Assembly (NCBI GenBank): GCA_964609385.1
Contig: CAZSSM010000110.1
Span: 1-19,594 of the forward strand
Length of the DNA stretch: 19,594 nucleotides
Origin: CAZSSM01 sp964609385
Lineage (GTDB): Bacteria; Planctomycetota; Planctomycetia; Isosphaerales; Isosphaeraceae
Direction: 5' to 3'
Part shown: positions 1-7,573 of the stretch, one piece after another
Layout: each line of letters starts with the position of its first letter
Position numbering within the stretch: position 1 is the first letter of the stretch
Made by a program: the position numbers and the translations under genes
The notes under the pieces: generated by a model
What the model was told of the DNA's origin: nothing
Database searches by the model: none
Seen by the model: the letters and a program-made list of their open reading frames with translations, nothing else

Positions 1-1233
1 GAGGGCAAGCGGTTCGCCTTCATCAAAGGCGTCCCCAAGATGCTCGGCCCGCTCTTCGATGTCGAGCGTCGCGGTCAGAGCGGCCAGTGGGTCAGCGAAC
101 TGCTCCCCGAGTTCGCCCGCGTCGTCGACGAGGTCTGCCTGATCCGCTCGATGCATACCGATCAGTTCAACCACGCCCCAGCGCAGTTGTTCGTCCACAC
201 CGGCCAACCGCGACTCGGCTATCCGGCGATGGGCTCCTGGGCGACGTACGGTCTCGGCTCGGAGAATCAGGACTTGCCCGGATTCGTCGTGCTCAACTCC
301 GGCGGCAAGGTCCCCAGCGCGGGCAAGTCGCTCTGGGGATCCGGGTTCCTCCCCTCGGTCTATCAGGGCGTCCAGTGCCGGACCACCGGCGACCCGGTCC
401 TCTACCTCTCCGATCCCGAAGGTGTCGACCGCGACTTGAGGCGCAAGACCCTCGACGTCCTCAAGGACCTCAACGCCGAGCAATATCAGCATGTCGGTGA
501 CGCCGAGACCTTGACCCGGATCGAGCAATACGAGCTGGCCTTCCGGATGCAGGTCTCGGTCCCCGAGGTGATGGACATCGGCCGTGAATCGCAATCGGTG
601 CTCGACCTTTACAGCGCCCAGCCGGGATACGTCTCGGAGGCCGAGTCGGCCGATGACCCGCGCGTCCTCTATCGCGGCGACGACCCGACCTTCGCCAACA
701 ACTGCCTGCTGGCCCGCCGTCTGGTCGAGCAGGGCGTCCGGTTCGTCCAGCTCTACGACTGGGGCTGGGACCACCACGGCTCCTCGCCCGGGGAATCCGT
801 TGACGAGACCCTGCCGATCAAGTGTCGACAGATCGATCGCGCCGTCGCCGGGCTCCTGATCGACCTCAAACAACGCGGGTTGCTCGACCAAACCCTCGTC
901 GTCTGGGGCGGCGAGTTCGGCCGGACCCCGATGATGCAGAACAACGTCCGCGATGAGTTGAAGCCCGGCTTCATCGGCCGCGACCACCACCCCGACGCCT
1001 TCACTATCTGGATGGCCGGCGGCGGCATCAAGGCCGGCCTCGCGCACGGCGCCACCGACGAGATCGGCTACCACATCGCCGAAGATCCCGTCTCCGTCCG
1101 CGATCTCCAGGCCACGATCCTCCACCTGCTCGGCCTCGACCCCTACCGCTTCAGCTACCCCTATCAAGGGCTCGACAACCGGCTCATCGGGCCCACCGAC
1201 GAAGGACGGATCGTCCGAGAGATCCTGGCCTGA
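1..1233 (+). CDS. DUF1501 domain protein (sulfatase-like), 5'-truncated by the window edge
   Basis: The frame is open from base 1 (EGKRFAFIKGVPKML...), so the Met at position 40 is internal and the true start lies upstream; 410 residues are visible, ending at TGA 1231-1233. Family signatures seen: SMHTDQFNHAPAQLFVHTG, MGSWATYGLGSENQDLPGFV, a WGGEFGRTPMMQ segment, a GRDHHPDAFTIWMAGGG segment and a C-terminal DLQATILHLLGLDP segment. These fit DUF1501 proteins, which share the alkaline-phosphatase/sulfatase fold and are very abundant in planctomycetes, usually exported through a Tat signal (outside the window here) and often next to DUF1549/DUF1553 cytochrome-like genes. The enzymatic substrate is not known for the family. 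An M28 peptidase gene starts 44 bases downstream on the same strand and may be co-transcribed. Family assignment is firm; the biochemical role is not. Confidence 0.95.
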   Translation, partial: EGKRFAFIKGVPKMLGPLFDVERRGQSGQWVSELLPEFARVVDEVCLIRSMHTDQFNHAPAQLFVHTGQPRLGYPAMGSWATYGLGSENQDLPGFVVLNSGGKVPSAGKSLWGSGFLPSVYQGVQCRTTGDPVLYLSDPEGVDRDLRRKTLDVLKDLNAEQYQHVGDAETLTRIEQYELAFRMQVSVPEVMDIGRESQSVLDLYSAQPGYVSEAESADDPRVLYRGDDPTFANNCLLARRLVEQGVRFVQLYDWGWDHHGSSPGESVDETLPIKCRQIDRAVAGLLIDLKQRGLLDQTLVVWGGEFGRTPMMQNNVRDELKPGFIGRDHHPDAFTIWMAGGGIKAGLAHGATDEIGYHIAEDPVSVRDLQATILHLLGLDPYRFSYPYQGLDNRLIGPTDEGRIVREILA

Positions 1234-1266
1234 TTTCGAGACTTCGACGACCTCCGATGACCCTGC

Positions 1267-1271
1267 AAGGA
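1267..1271 (+). promoter_or_regulatory. Ribosome-binding site deciding the start of the M28 gene
   Basis: AAGGA lies 6 bases before the ATG at 1278. The alternative in-frame ATG at 1257 has no purine-rich sequence at the right distance, so the downstream start is preferred. Confidence 0.6.
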
Positions 1272-1277
1272 CCAACC

Positions 1278-2639
1278 ATGCCGATCGCCCCGACACTTCT
1301 GCTCGCGTTCGTGTTTTGGACCTCAATGGATTCGCCAAAGGTCGATGTTCCGGATCGTCCCGCTGGCGTCGACAACGCGTTGGCGGAGGTCGAGCCGGAC
1401 CGGGTCAAAGGGGTCGTCGAGACGTTCGTCGGGTTCGGCACGCGGCACACGCTCTCGGATCGGACGTCGGAGACGCGGGGCATCGCCGCGGCGCAGGCCT
1501 GGGCGATGGGCGAGCTGGAGGCGATCCGCGAGCGGTCTGGGCGCGCTGACATGATCGTCGAGCTGATGCGGCACGTCCAACCGAAGACGCGTCGGGTCCC
1601 GGAAGAGACCGATCTGTTCAACGTCGTGGCGATCTTGCCCGGGACGATGCCCGAGGCGAAGGATCGCTACCACGTCGTGCTGGGGCATCTGGACAGCATC
1701 AACGGGAGCATGATGGATGCGGAGGCCGATGCTCCGGGGGCCAACGACGACGCTTCGGGTTGCGCAGCGGTCTTGGAACTGGCCCGTGTGCTGAGCACCA
1801 AGGGTTCGGAGGTCAGCCTCGTCTTCCTGATGACCTCCGGTGAGGAGCAGGGCTTGCTAGGCGCCGGCTTCTTCGCCGACCACGCGGTGAAGCAAGGTTG
1901 GCGGGTCGATGCTGTCCTCAACAACGATATGATCGGCGACCCCAGTGGACGCGACGGGGCCGATCTGAGCGGTCAGGTCCGCGTCTTCAGCCCCAGCCTG
2001 CCCACCGAACTCGACGAGCCGACCGTGCGTCGACTTCGTCGGTTGGCCTCGGTTAACGATTCGCCCTCGAGACAGTTGGCGCGGTTCATCGCCGACGTCG
2101 CTCGACGGCATGAGACAGCGGTGCAACCGCTGCTCATTAATCGAGCCGACCGATTCCTGCGCGGCGGCGACCACACGCCGTTCTATCAGTCGGGCTTCGC
2201 GGCGGTCCGGTTCACCGAGGTCTTCGAGAAGTACGATCGCCAGCACGTCTACGTGGAGGAGCGCGACGGCGAGCCCTACGGCGATGTCCCCACCTACGTC
2301 GACGCCGACTATCTCGCCGACGTCACTCGGTTGAACCTCGCGACGTTGATGACGCTCGCCAACGCGCCGTCAGCGCCCGCCAACGCCCGGATGATCGTGG
2401 CACGGTTGGAGAACGACACGACCCTCCGTTGGGACGCCTCGCCCGAGCCCGACACCGCTGGCTACGAGGTCCTCATCCGTCCGACGATCCGTCACGAATG
2501 GACCGAGGTCCTCGATGTCGGCCCCACGCTCGAGGCCACGTTGCCCGACTCCAAGGACGACTGCTTCTTCGGCGTCCGCGCATACGATCGGGACGGCCAC
2601 CGCTCACTCGTCTCGTTTGCCGGCGTCGGCCGCGAGTGA
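1278..2639 (+). CDS. M28 family zinc metallopeptidase with C-terminal fibronectin-like domain
   Basis: The frame opens with an ATG at 1257, but the ATG at 1278 is preceded by AAGGA (1267-1271) at 6-base spacing and is the better start, giving 453 residues. The two-zinc aminopeptidase ligands are visible (numbered from 1278): GHLDS with His137 and Asp139, GANDDASG with the bridging Asp157, GEEQGL with Glu189 as general base and Glu190 as ligand, NNDMIG with Asp217, and GGDHTPF with His299. All M28 key residues are present, so it should be active, removing N-terminal amino acids from peptides. Residues from about 370 (VARLENDTTLRWDASPEPD) to the end resemble a fibronectin type III-like beta-sandwich, common in secreted M28 enzymes. 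The N-terminus (PIAPTLLLAFVFW) is hydrophobic but short and without basic residues, so export is likely, not certain. It follows the DUF1501 gene by 44 bases on the same strand. Confidence 0.92.
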   Translation: MPIAPTLLLAFVFWTSMDSPKVDVPDRPAGVDNALAEVEPDRVKGVVETFVGFGTRHTLSDRTSETRGIAAAQAWAMGELEAIRERSGRADMIVELMRHVQPKTRRVPEETDLFNVVAILPGTMPEAKDRYHVVLGHLDSINGSMMDAEADAPGANDDASGCAAVLELARVLSTKGSEVSLVFLMTSGEEQGLLGAGFFADHAVKQGWRVDAVLNNDMIGDPSGRDGADLSGQVRVFSPSLPTELDEPTVRRLRRLASVNDSPSRQLARFIADVARRHETAVQPLLINRADRFLRGGDHTPFYQSGFAAVRFTEVFEKYDRQHVYVEERDGEPYGDVPTYVDADYLADVTRLNLATLMTLANAPSAPANARMIVARLENDTTLRWDASPEPDTAGYEVLIRPTIRHEWTEVLDVGPTLEATLPDSKDDCFFGVRAYDRDGHRSLVSFAGVGRE

Positions 2640-2706
2640 CCGACGGTTGACCCGCGATGTCCCTATGAGACTATGCTCTTCGAAACCACAGAGATCGGGG
2701 TCGACC

Positions 2707-2811
2707 ATGAATGCTTCAAGAACGCAGGCTCCGAAGCCGGTTTGGCGGTTCCGGATCGCGTTGGTGATCTTGTCGATCGTCGTTCTCGGCGTTGGGTTCT
2801 GGACGATCTAA
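2707..2811 (+). CDS. Possible 34-residue single-span membrane peptide
   Basis: An ATG at 2707 opens 34 codons ending at TAA 2809-2811. The product has a basic N-terminal stretch (RTQAPKPVWRFR) followed by a strongly hydrophobic helix (IALVILSIVVLGVGFW), the pattern of a small inner-membrane peptide or an N-terminal membrane anchor. A GGGG run at 2697-2700 could act as a modest ribosome-binding site, 6 bases before the ATG. It may instead be the 5' end of a longer protein broken by the stop at 2809: another frame stays open downstream to 2984 and reads soluble-looking sequence (TEGLKFFAVSTDGGSVATIN). I recognise no family. It could be a real small protein, a decayed gene or chance. Confidence 0.35.
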   Translation: MNASRTQAPKPVWRFRIALVILSIVVLGVGFWTI

Positions 2812-3202
2812 CTGTGGGTTCAGCATGGGCCGGCGCGGGCCGTATCGATGCGGAAACGGGCCATCGACGGGCGCAGACCGAGGGACTCAAGTTCTTCGCG
2901 GTCTCGACCGACGGCGGGTCTGTCGCCACGATCAATTTCGATCTCTCTATCGCGATCCACAATATGCCCGAACCTGATCGTTAAATTGCCACTCTAACGA
3001 TTGAGGACGGTCGCCCGCTCACAGGAGTTGGTCCGGAGGAACAGAAAGTCGGTCCACGATGTTGCGGGTCGTTATTCTCATTGAAATTGCTTGATCGTTC
3101 AGCGGAATCCCGCAGATCTCGCGACTGATCGGCCGGGGCGGGTCCATTCCATGACCACGACCAGCCCGCATCAGCGAGAGTCCTTCGAGCACACGAGGCA
3201 CG
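2812..3202. other. Gene-poor stretch after the small membrane peptide
   Basis: No convincing gene is seen. On the plus strand a frame continues to TAA 2982-2984 with a possible GTG start at 2814, giving about 56 residues without recognisable domains. A stem-loop (2977-3001) covers its stop. The rest, 3002-3202, has only short open frames on either strand. Confidence 0.5.
2977..3001. terminator. Stem-loop overlapping a stop codon
   Basis: ATCGTTA (2977-2983) pairs perfectly with TAACGAT (2995-3001) across an 11-base loop. The left arm includes the start of the TAA stop at 2982-2984 of the frame open from about 2673. There is no T-run after the right arm, so it is not a classical intrinsic terminator, but the position suggests transcript-end or mRNA-stability structure. 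Confidence 0.35.
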
Positions 3203-3283
3203 ATGATGGGTGAATTGCGAACTTGTCAGGCTTGTGGTCATACCATCGAAAATAACTTCGAATCAATAAGTATGTTATATTGA
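3203..3283 (+). CDS. Short CxxCG peptide, possible 5' remnant of a zinc-ribbon gene
   Basis: Tandem ATGs at 3203 and 3206 open 26 codons ending at TGA 3281-3283. The product reads MMGELRTCQACGHTIENN, with a CxxCG knuckle like the first half of a zinc ribbon, but no second cysteine pair follows. A GAGG at 3195-3198 sits 4 and 7 bases before the two ATGs. The frame runs into the AT-rich island and soon stops, so the most likely reading is the front of a zinc-ribbon gene cut off by the foreign AT-rich sequence. A free-standing mini-protein or chance are alternatives. Confidence 0.3.
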   Translation: MMGELRTCQACGHTIENNFESISMLY

Positions 3284-3390
3284 TAATTTAAATGTTTATG
3301 TTTAATAAATTTAAACAAGATAAATAACTATGAAATAAAATTTAATGTTTTACAAAATATATAAATAACAAGAATAAATATACTTTAATG
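3255..3390. other. AT-rich island in a high-GC background
   Basis: Roughly 130 bases are almost entirely A and T, at about 12 percent G+C by my hand count, flanked by GC-rich DNA on both sides. It contains runs such as TTTAATAAATTTAAAC and ATATATAAATAAC and several sequences resembling promoter elements, for example TTGATA (3280-3285) with TAATAA (3303-3308) at 17-base spacing, and TATACT (3379-3384). It directly precedes the CPCC gene. It may be the promoter/UP-element region of an imported gene, a target for a nucleoid protein, or the scar of an insertion. Confidence 0.8.
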
Positions 3391-3436
3391 CGATACGGTC
3401 AGTTTTTCGCTAGGTTGTACGGTAGCGTTTATTTTC

Positions 3437-3442
3437 AGGAGG
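3437..3442 (+). promoter_or_regulatory. Strong ribosome-binding site of the CPCC gene
   Basis: A perfect AGGAGG lies 5 bases before the ATG at 3448. It argues against the in-frame ATG at 3388, which lies at the edge of the AT-rich island and has no such sequence. Confidence 0.75.
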
Positions 3443-3447
3443 CCTTC

Positions 3448-4188
3448 ATGAACCCTGAGGACACGGGTCGTTACGAGCGGCTGAACCTTTCACGCGACCC
3501 CAACTGGAAGCCCCTGCCACCACCCTACATGGGGCGGCCAGTCAACGATCCCGACCTGCCGATTCGAGATCGTTTCTGCCCCTGTTGTGGCCATCGTACT
3601 ATCGCCGCCGGCTTCGACATCTGTGCTGTCTGTGGCTGGGCCTACAGCCCGGATCAAGAGCGACCCTATAAGGGTTTCGGAACAAACGTGATGTCCCTCT
3701 TCGAAGCGCAGCAGAGTTACTTGGAGATCGGTGCGGTCAACGATGACATGGTCGCCTTCGTCCGGGCTCCACGCGCCGATGAGCCCCGTGATCCTGACTG
3801 GCAGCCCTTGCCTTCCAGCGATGAGGGCCCCGGGAAGTCGGATCTGCAAACGCCACAATCGGCACCCCCCGGAGTGCCCAGGGATGCAGCGAGGCATGAC
3901 AATCGATCCGACCTCACCTGTCCGGTTTGCGGCTACAAAGCCATGATGTTTTCCTTCTTAAGTCCCTGGAGTTCAACGGTCTGCGAGATCTGTGGATGGT
4001 TCTACTACCTCGGCCATCTGGACCTCCAGGACTGGAGCCGTCCCAACCCGGTGACGCTCCGGGAGGTACAGGCAAACTTCAGTCGTCTCGGCGCATGGTG
4101 TGAGGACCCCGTCCTAAGGCATGGGCGGCGGACGCGTGCACCGACGTCGGAGGACGTCAGAGATCCGAAGTGGGAGCCACTCGACTAA
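3448..4188 (+). CDS. Double cysteine-rich CPCC-domain protein
   Basis: This 246-residue protein contains two related zinc-binding domains. The first (about 42-97) has FCPCCG with Cys44, Cys46 and Cys47, then ICAVCGW with Cys59 and Cys62, and ends in SLFEAQQSYLEIGAV. The second (about 156-218) has TCPVCG with Cys158 and Cys161, then VCEICGW with Cys179 and Cys182, and ends in TLREVQANFSRLGAW. The pattern matches the Cys_rich_CPCC family, normally a single short domain of unknown function; here it is duplicated, and the second copy has lost the CPCC doublet. An RDPxWxPL motif occurs three times (16-23, 114-121, 238-245), framing the two domains. There is no signal peptide or membrane segment, so it is probably cytoplasmic. 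The start is set by AGGAGG at 3437-3442. Its AT-rich upstream region suggests horizontal acquisition. CPCC proteins are often found in strain-variable regions, but no toxin or immunity partner is visible here. Confidence 0.85.
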   Translation: MNPEDTGRYERLNLSRDPNWKPLPPPYMGRPVNDPDLPIRDRFCPCCGHRTIAAGFDICAVCGWAYSPDQERPYKGFGTNVMSLFEAQQSYLEIGAVNDDMVAFVRAPRADEPRDPDWQPLPSSDEGPGKSDLQTPQSAPPGVPRDAARHDNRSDLTCPVCGYKAMMFSFLSPWSSTVCEICGWFYYLGHLDLQDWSRPNPVTLREVQANFSRLGAWCEDPVLRHGRRTRAPTSEDVRDPKWEPLD

Positions 4189-4427
4189 CGGGTAGTCCGG
4201 TCCAGCGACGTCGTGATGGTCTGCTGAGCGCGCCTTGGAATTCTGATCCGCCCCCCAACAACGAGGCTTGGATCCGGTTGGAAGGCATGCCCATGGTCGG
4301 ACCAACAGGTATCTTCTGAAAGAAGCTCGGACGCGAACGGTCGGGTCGCGATTCGGCTTGCCGAAATCGTTCGATCGAGGTCTCTTGATCGCTGCGCGAG
4401 GGCGATCGGAGCGCCCGGTTTCGACAC

Positions 4428-4435
4428 GGAGGAGG
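4428..4435 (+). promoter_or_regulatory. Ribosome-binding site deciding the start of the beta-helix gene
   Basis: GGAGGAGG lies 6 bases before the ATG at 4442. The frame is open from 4268, but the upstream residues are basic and unlike a signal peptide, so 4442 is preferred. Confidence 0.75.
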
Positions 4436-4441
4436 CAGCCG

Positions 4442-7231
4442 ATGATGAGCATCGTCAGGGGATCGATCGTGGTGGTCTGGATGGTCTTGGCGGCGGTTGC
4501 GGGAGCGGCCATCTCCCCGGAGCCGGGACCCCAGCGCAGCGGGTTGCGAGCCGAGTGGATCGGCCAGGACGGTCACGACCTCGTCGGCAAATCGCGGACG
4601 GCCGGCGGCAACGGGGTCCAGGACGTTCACATCGTCGTGCACGGTCTGCCGGTCTACCTTCGGATCGAGGAAGTCCACGTCAAGGGGTATGGCAGCGGGC
4701 ACTGGCAGTTCGGCGGTCGGCCCCAGCACTGGCGGGTCGAGGCCCTCAGGCGCCCGCGTTCACCGCGCCTGGACCTCTTCTTCGAGCCCGAGAAGGCCGA
4801 GGACGGTCGGCCCTACGAGGTGATCCTTCGGCTCTCCAACGGCGACACCAAAACGATTTGGGCCGAGGGTGGGCCGGTCGACCCCAACCGGCGGATGCCC
4901 CGTCAGCGCGTGCAGGCCACCTGGATCGGCCAAGACGGTCGCGATCTCGTCGGCTTGGGCGCTGCGGTCGGACCGGACGGCGCGGTCGACACCGGCATCC
5001 GGTTGACCCGATTGGCCGATCGGAACGGGATCGCGGCGGTCAAGGTGATCGGGCCGCTCGGCCTGCGTTGGGAGACCGGACCGAACCCCAGCGGCTACGC
5101 CCATGCCCGACTGATCGTTGACAAGGACGACGCATCCACGGCCGACCTCGTGTTCGGCTGTGAACGTAATATCAAGGGGCGTCGGCTGGCGATCCGGGTC
5201 GTCTACGAGGACGGCTCGACCGACATGGCCGAACTGACCGCGGGCGCCCTCGACCCACGACTCCGAGTCGAGCCGCCCGCGCCGATCGGTTGGATCGACG
5301 ACCTCGGCCTGGAAGCGGGTTGGCTCGGCCAGGACGCCCGCGACGGCCGGGTCCGCGTCCGGATCTCGGGACGACCCCCGGGCCGGATCCGACGCGCGGT
5401 GCTGAGCAACGCCTTCGGCCAGACCTGGACCTTCGATCCCCGCCGCACCGACCGTCCCGAGCATGAGTCGCTTCAACGTGAGGAGCCTGGTGCCCGATCG
5501 GTCGTCTTTTCGTGGCTCCCGACGCGCGATGAGTCGGGCTCGCCGCTGCTCTTGCGATTCGACTTCACCGATGGACGGCTCGGCGTCGTCGAATTCGAGG
5601 GGCAACGCTCCGAGCCGGGCCTCGAGATCTCACGCGGATCGCGGGCGACCGTCGCGCGGCCGAGCGACGACCTGCAACGGATCGTCGAGCAATATGATCG
5701 GATCACCATGGCATCTGGGATCTATGAGTTGTCGAAACCACTGGAGCTTCGTCGGCCGATCGCGATCGAGGGGCAAGAGGGTGTCACGTTGCGGTTCGCG
5801 CAGGGATCGGGATCGGACCGTTGGACGTCGGCGATCAAGATCCATCACGGCCGGACATTGTTGTCGGGGTTCCGGGTCCGATTCGACGGCCCGGTGCGCT
5901 GGGATTGGGGCGTCTCGTACGGGCCATCGGTGATCGGGACGACCGACGACCGCGACGCGTATCGCGGTGACTCGAAGCACGGGATCGTCTTGGAGGACCT
6001 CGACATCGAGGCGCCCGAATCCTCGGAGGCGTGGGCGTTGGAGCCTAGACTGTTGCGCTTGGTGACGGCATCCAGCGGTCGGGTGGCGGGCAACGTGTTC
6101 CGAGGCGGCGTGATCGAGTTCGCCGGCGGTCCTTGGGAGATCGTCGAGAACACCCATCGCGGGACGCGCGGGGAGTCGTACGCCTACGACGCCTTCGCGG
6201 GTCATAACACTCGCGAGTTGACGTTCGCCGACAACGTCTTCGACCCGGCCGGCGATGCGGGCCTGACGTTCCGGCTACTGGTTCTGACCGGCTCGGGGGT
6301 CGGCGACGTCGTTTCGGGCAACCGGGCGCGGGGATTGGGCCGGACCCGATCGGTCCCGTTGGCGGACCTCAACGCGCCCGAGATGATTCTGACCGAGGCG
6401 TATCGGCTCGCGTTTGAGGGAGCGCCCACGGCCATCGAGGTGGACGGGCGGATCCTGCGGATCCCCGAGCCCCAGGGCGGACCGGCGTCGGCCGGGTCGG
6501 TCGTCGCGATCGTCCAGGGTCCGCACGCGGGGACGTATGCCCGGGTCGCTCAGGCCATCGATCCACAGACGTATCTGTTGGCCGAGCCGTTGCCGACTTC
6601 GAGCGTCGAGGCGGTCTCGATTCTCCGGGGGTTCGTGGGCGAGCGGTTCGTCGACAACGTGATCGACGCGCGTCGGGCACGCGGATACTCCGCGCCCTTG
6701 GTGCTGGCCGGCGGACACTTCGGGACGGTCGTCGAGGGCAATCGGATCCACGGCGGCGTCGAGGCGTTCCGGATCCAGGCTCCGGCCAGCGAGCGACCGG
6801 TGCGTTGGGGATGGTCGCACGTGCCGATGTTCGACCTGACGATCGCCGAGAACCGCTGGTATAACTCGGGGCAGGGGGGCGTGATCCGGGTCGACCAAGG
6901 CCCGCAGATCCAGCCCAGTCGCGACCGGGTCTACTTGACCGGCCTCTTGCGTGGCAACCAGGCGCTCTGGTCGCGGGCCAAGCTCGATCAGCTCGACGGT
7001 GACGACCCGACGGCCCTCCGGATCGGCGATCCGCGCTCGCTCGACCCGCGCGAACTCCGGCTGGACCTCCGCGAGAATCGAGGCCTGGTCCCCGACTCAA
7101 GCCGACACCAGATCGAGGTCCACATCGACGCGGCCCTGCTGTCGGGGCTCGCCAAGCGCAACGCCCGCGCCACCTGGCCTCGACCCGCTCAAGCCACCCG
7201 CGACCGATCGACCACCACCCGGATCCGCTGA
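4442..7231 (+). CDS. Exported protein with three WIGQDG domains and a right-handed beta-helix
   Basis: The product is 929 residues. It opens with a signal peptide (MMSIVRG, hydrophobic to about 23, cleavage near GAA). Three related units of about 100-130 residues follow: LRAEWIGQDGHDLVG at about 35, VQATWIGQDGRDLVG at about 157 and LEAGWLGQDARDGR at about 289. Each opens with W-[IL]-GQD and ends with a strand pattern like YEVILRLSNGDTK, IRVVYEDGSTD or LLRFDFTDGR, so each is probably a small beta-sandwich. From about 400 the sequence turns into short irregular coils typical of a parallel beta-helix: ITMASGIYELSKPLELRRPI, GNVFRGG, ENTHRG, ADNVFDPAGDAG, VVEGNRIHGGVEAFRI and IAENRWYNSGQGGV. Such folds occur in pectate-lyase-like enzymes and surface adhesins; I see no certain catalytic triad, so substrate and activity are unknown. 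Likely site is periplasm or cell surface. It appears monocistronic, with a 253-base leader and a repeat-rich region after it. Confidence 0.85.
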   Translation: MMSIVRGSIVVVWMVLAAVAGAAISPEPGPQRSGLRAEWIGQDGHDLVGKSRTAGGNGVQDVHIVVHGLPVYLRIEEVHVKGYGSGHWQFGGRPQHWRVEALRRPRSPRLDLFFEPEKAEDGRPYEVILRLSNGDTKTIWAEGGPVDPNRRMPRQRVQATWIGQDGRDLVGLGAAVGPDGAVDTGIRLTRLADRNGIAAVKVIGPLGLRWETGPNPSGYAHARLIVDKDDASTADLVFGCERNIKGRRLAIRVVYEDGSTDMAELTAGALDPRLRVEPPAPIGWIDDLGLEAGWLGQDARDGRVRVRISGRPPGRIRRAVLSNAFGQTWTFDPRRTDRPEHESLQREEPGARSVVFSWLPTRDESGSPLLLRFDFTDGRLGVVEFEGQRSEPGLEISRGSRATVARPSDDLQRIVEQYDRITMASGIYELSKPLELRRPIAIEGQEGVTLRFAQGSGSDRWTSAIKIHHGRTLLSGFRVRFDGPVRWDWGVSYGPSVIGTTDDRDAYRGDSKHGIVLEDLDIEAPESSEAWALEPRLLRLVTASSGRVAGNVFRGGVIEFAGGPWEIVENTHRGTRGESYAYDAFAGHNTRELTFADNVFDPAGDAGLTFRLLVLTGSGVGDVVSGNRARGLGRTRSVPLADLNAPEMILTEAYRLAFEGAPTAIEVDGRILRIPEPQGGPASAGSVVAIVQGPHAGTYARVAQAIDPQTYLLAEPLPTSSVEAVSILRGFVGERFVDNVIDARRARGYSAPLVLAGGHFGTVVEGNRIHGGVEAFRIQAPASERPVRWGWSHVPMFDLTIAENRWYNSGQGGVIRVDQGPQIQPSRDRVYLTGLLRGNQALWSRAKLDQLDGDDPTALRIGDPRSLDPRELRLDLRENRGLVPDSSRHQIEVHIDAALLSGLAKRNARATWPRPAQATRDRSTTTRIR

Positions 7232-7381
7232 GCGAGCAGAGGCCCATACCTGATCAAGGTTGACCAACGTCAACAAAGAGCCAACGTCGACCCGAGAGTT
7301 GACAACTCGCAGAATCTGCAATTGTTTGATGTGATCGAACGCTCGAACCAAGCAAAAGCGAAGCGTGCCTAGATTCGATCA

Positions 7382-7573
7382 ATGAACTTTGTTTTTGCTG
7401 CGGTCGTCCGCCGTCATGAGTGGCTAAGGACTGCGATGCGCAACGAACTTTGTTTTCGTTGCGGTCATCCGTTGTCATGGGTGGCTAGGAACTGCAAAAC
7501 GCTGCGCAATGATCTTTGTTTTCGTTGCGGTCGTCCATCGCCCTGGGTGGCTGGGGACTGCGAAGCGCAGCGA
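7382..7573. repeat. Three diverged tandem copies of a 61-66-bp unit
   Basis: Copies start at about 7382, 7443 and 7509. Each begins with an ATGAACTTTGTTTT-like core, passes through TGCGGTCGTCCG-like sequence and a TGGGTGGCTGGGGACTG-like segment, and ends in GC-rich sequence. A partial fourth copy (TTTCGGTCGTCAGACGTCAT then GGGTGGCTGGGGACTG) lies at about 7792-7826, joined to palindromic unit B. Copies differ by scattered substitutions and short indels, so they are not a recent duplication. The third copy merges into the left arm of palindromic unit A. Confidence 0.8.

Noticed and set aside
3388..3447. N-terminal extension of the CPCC protein from ATG 3388
   Set aside because: The extension lies at the edge of the AT-rich island and lacks a ribosome-binding site, while AGGAGG precedes ATG 3448.
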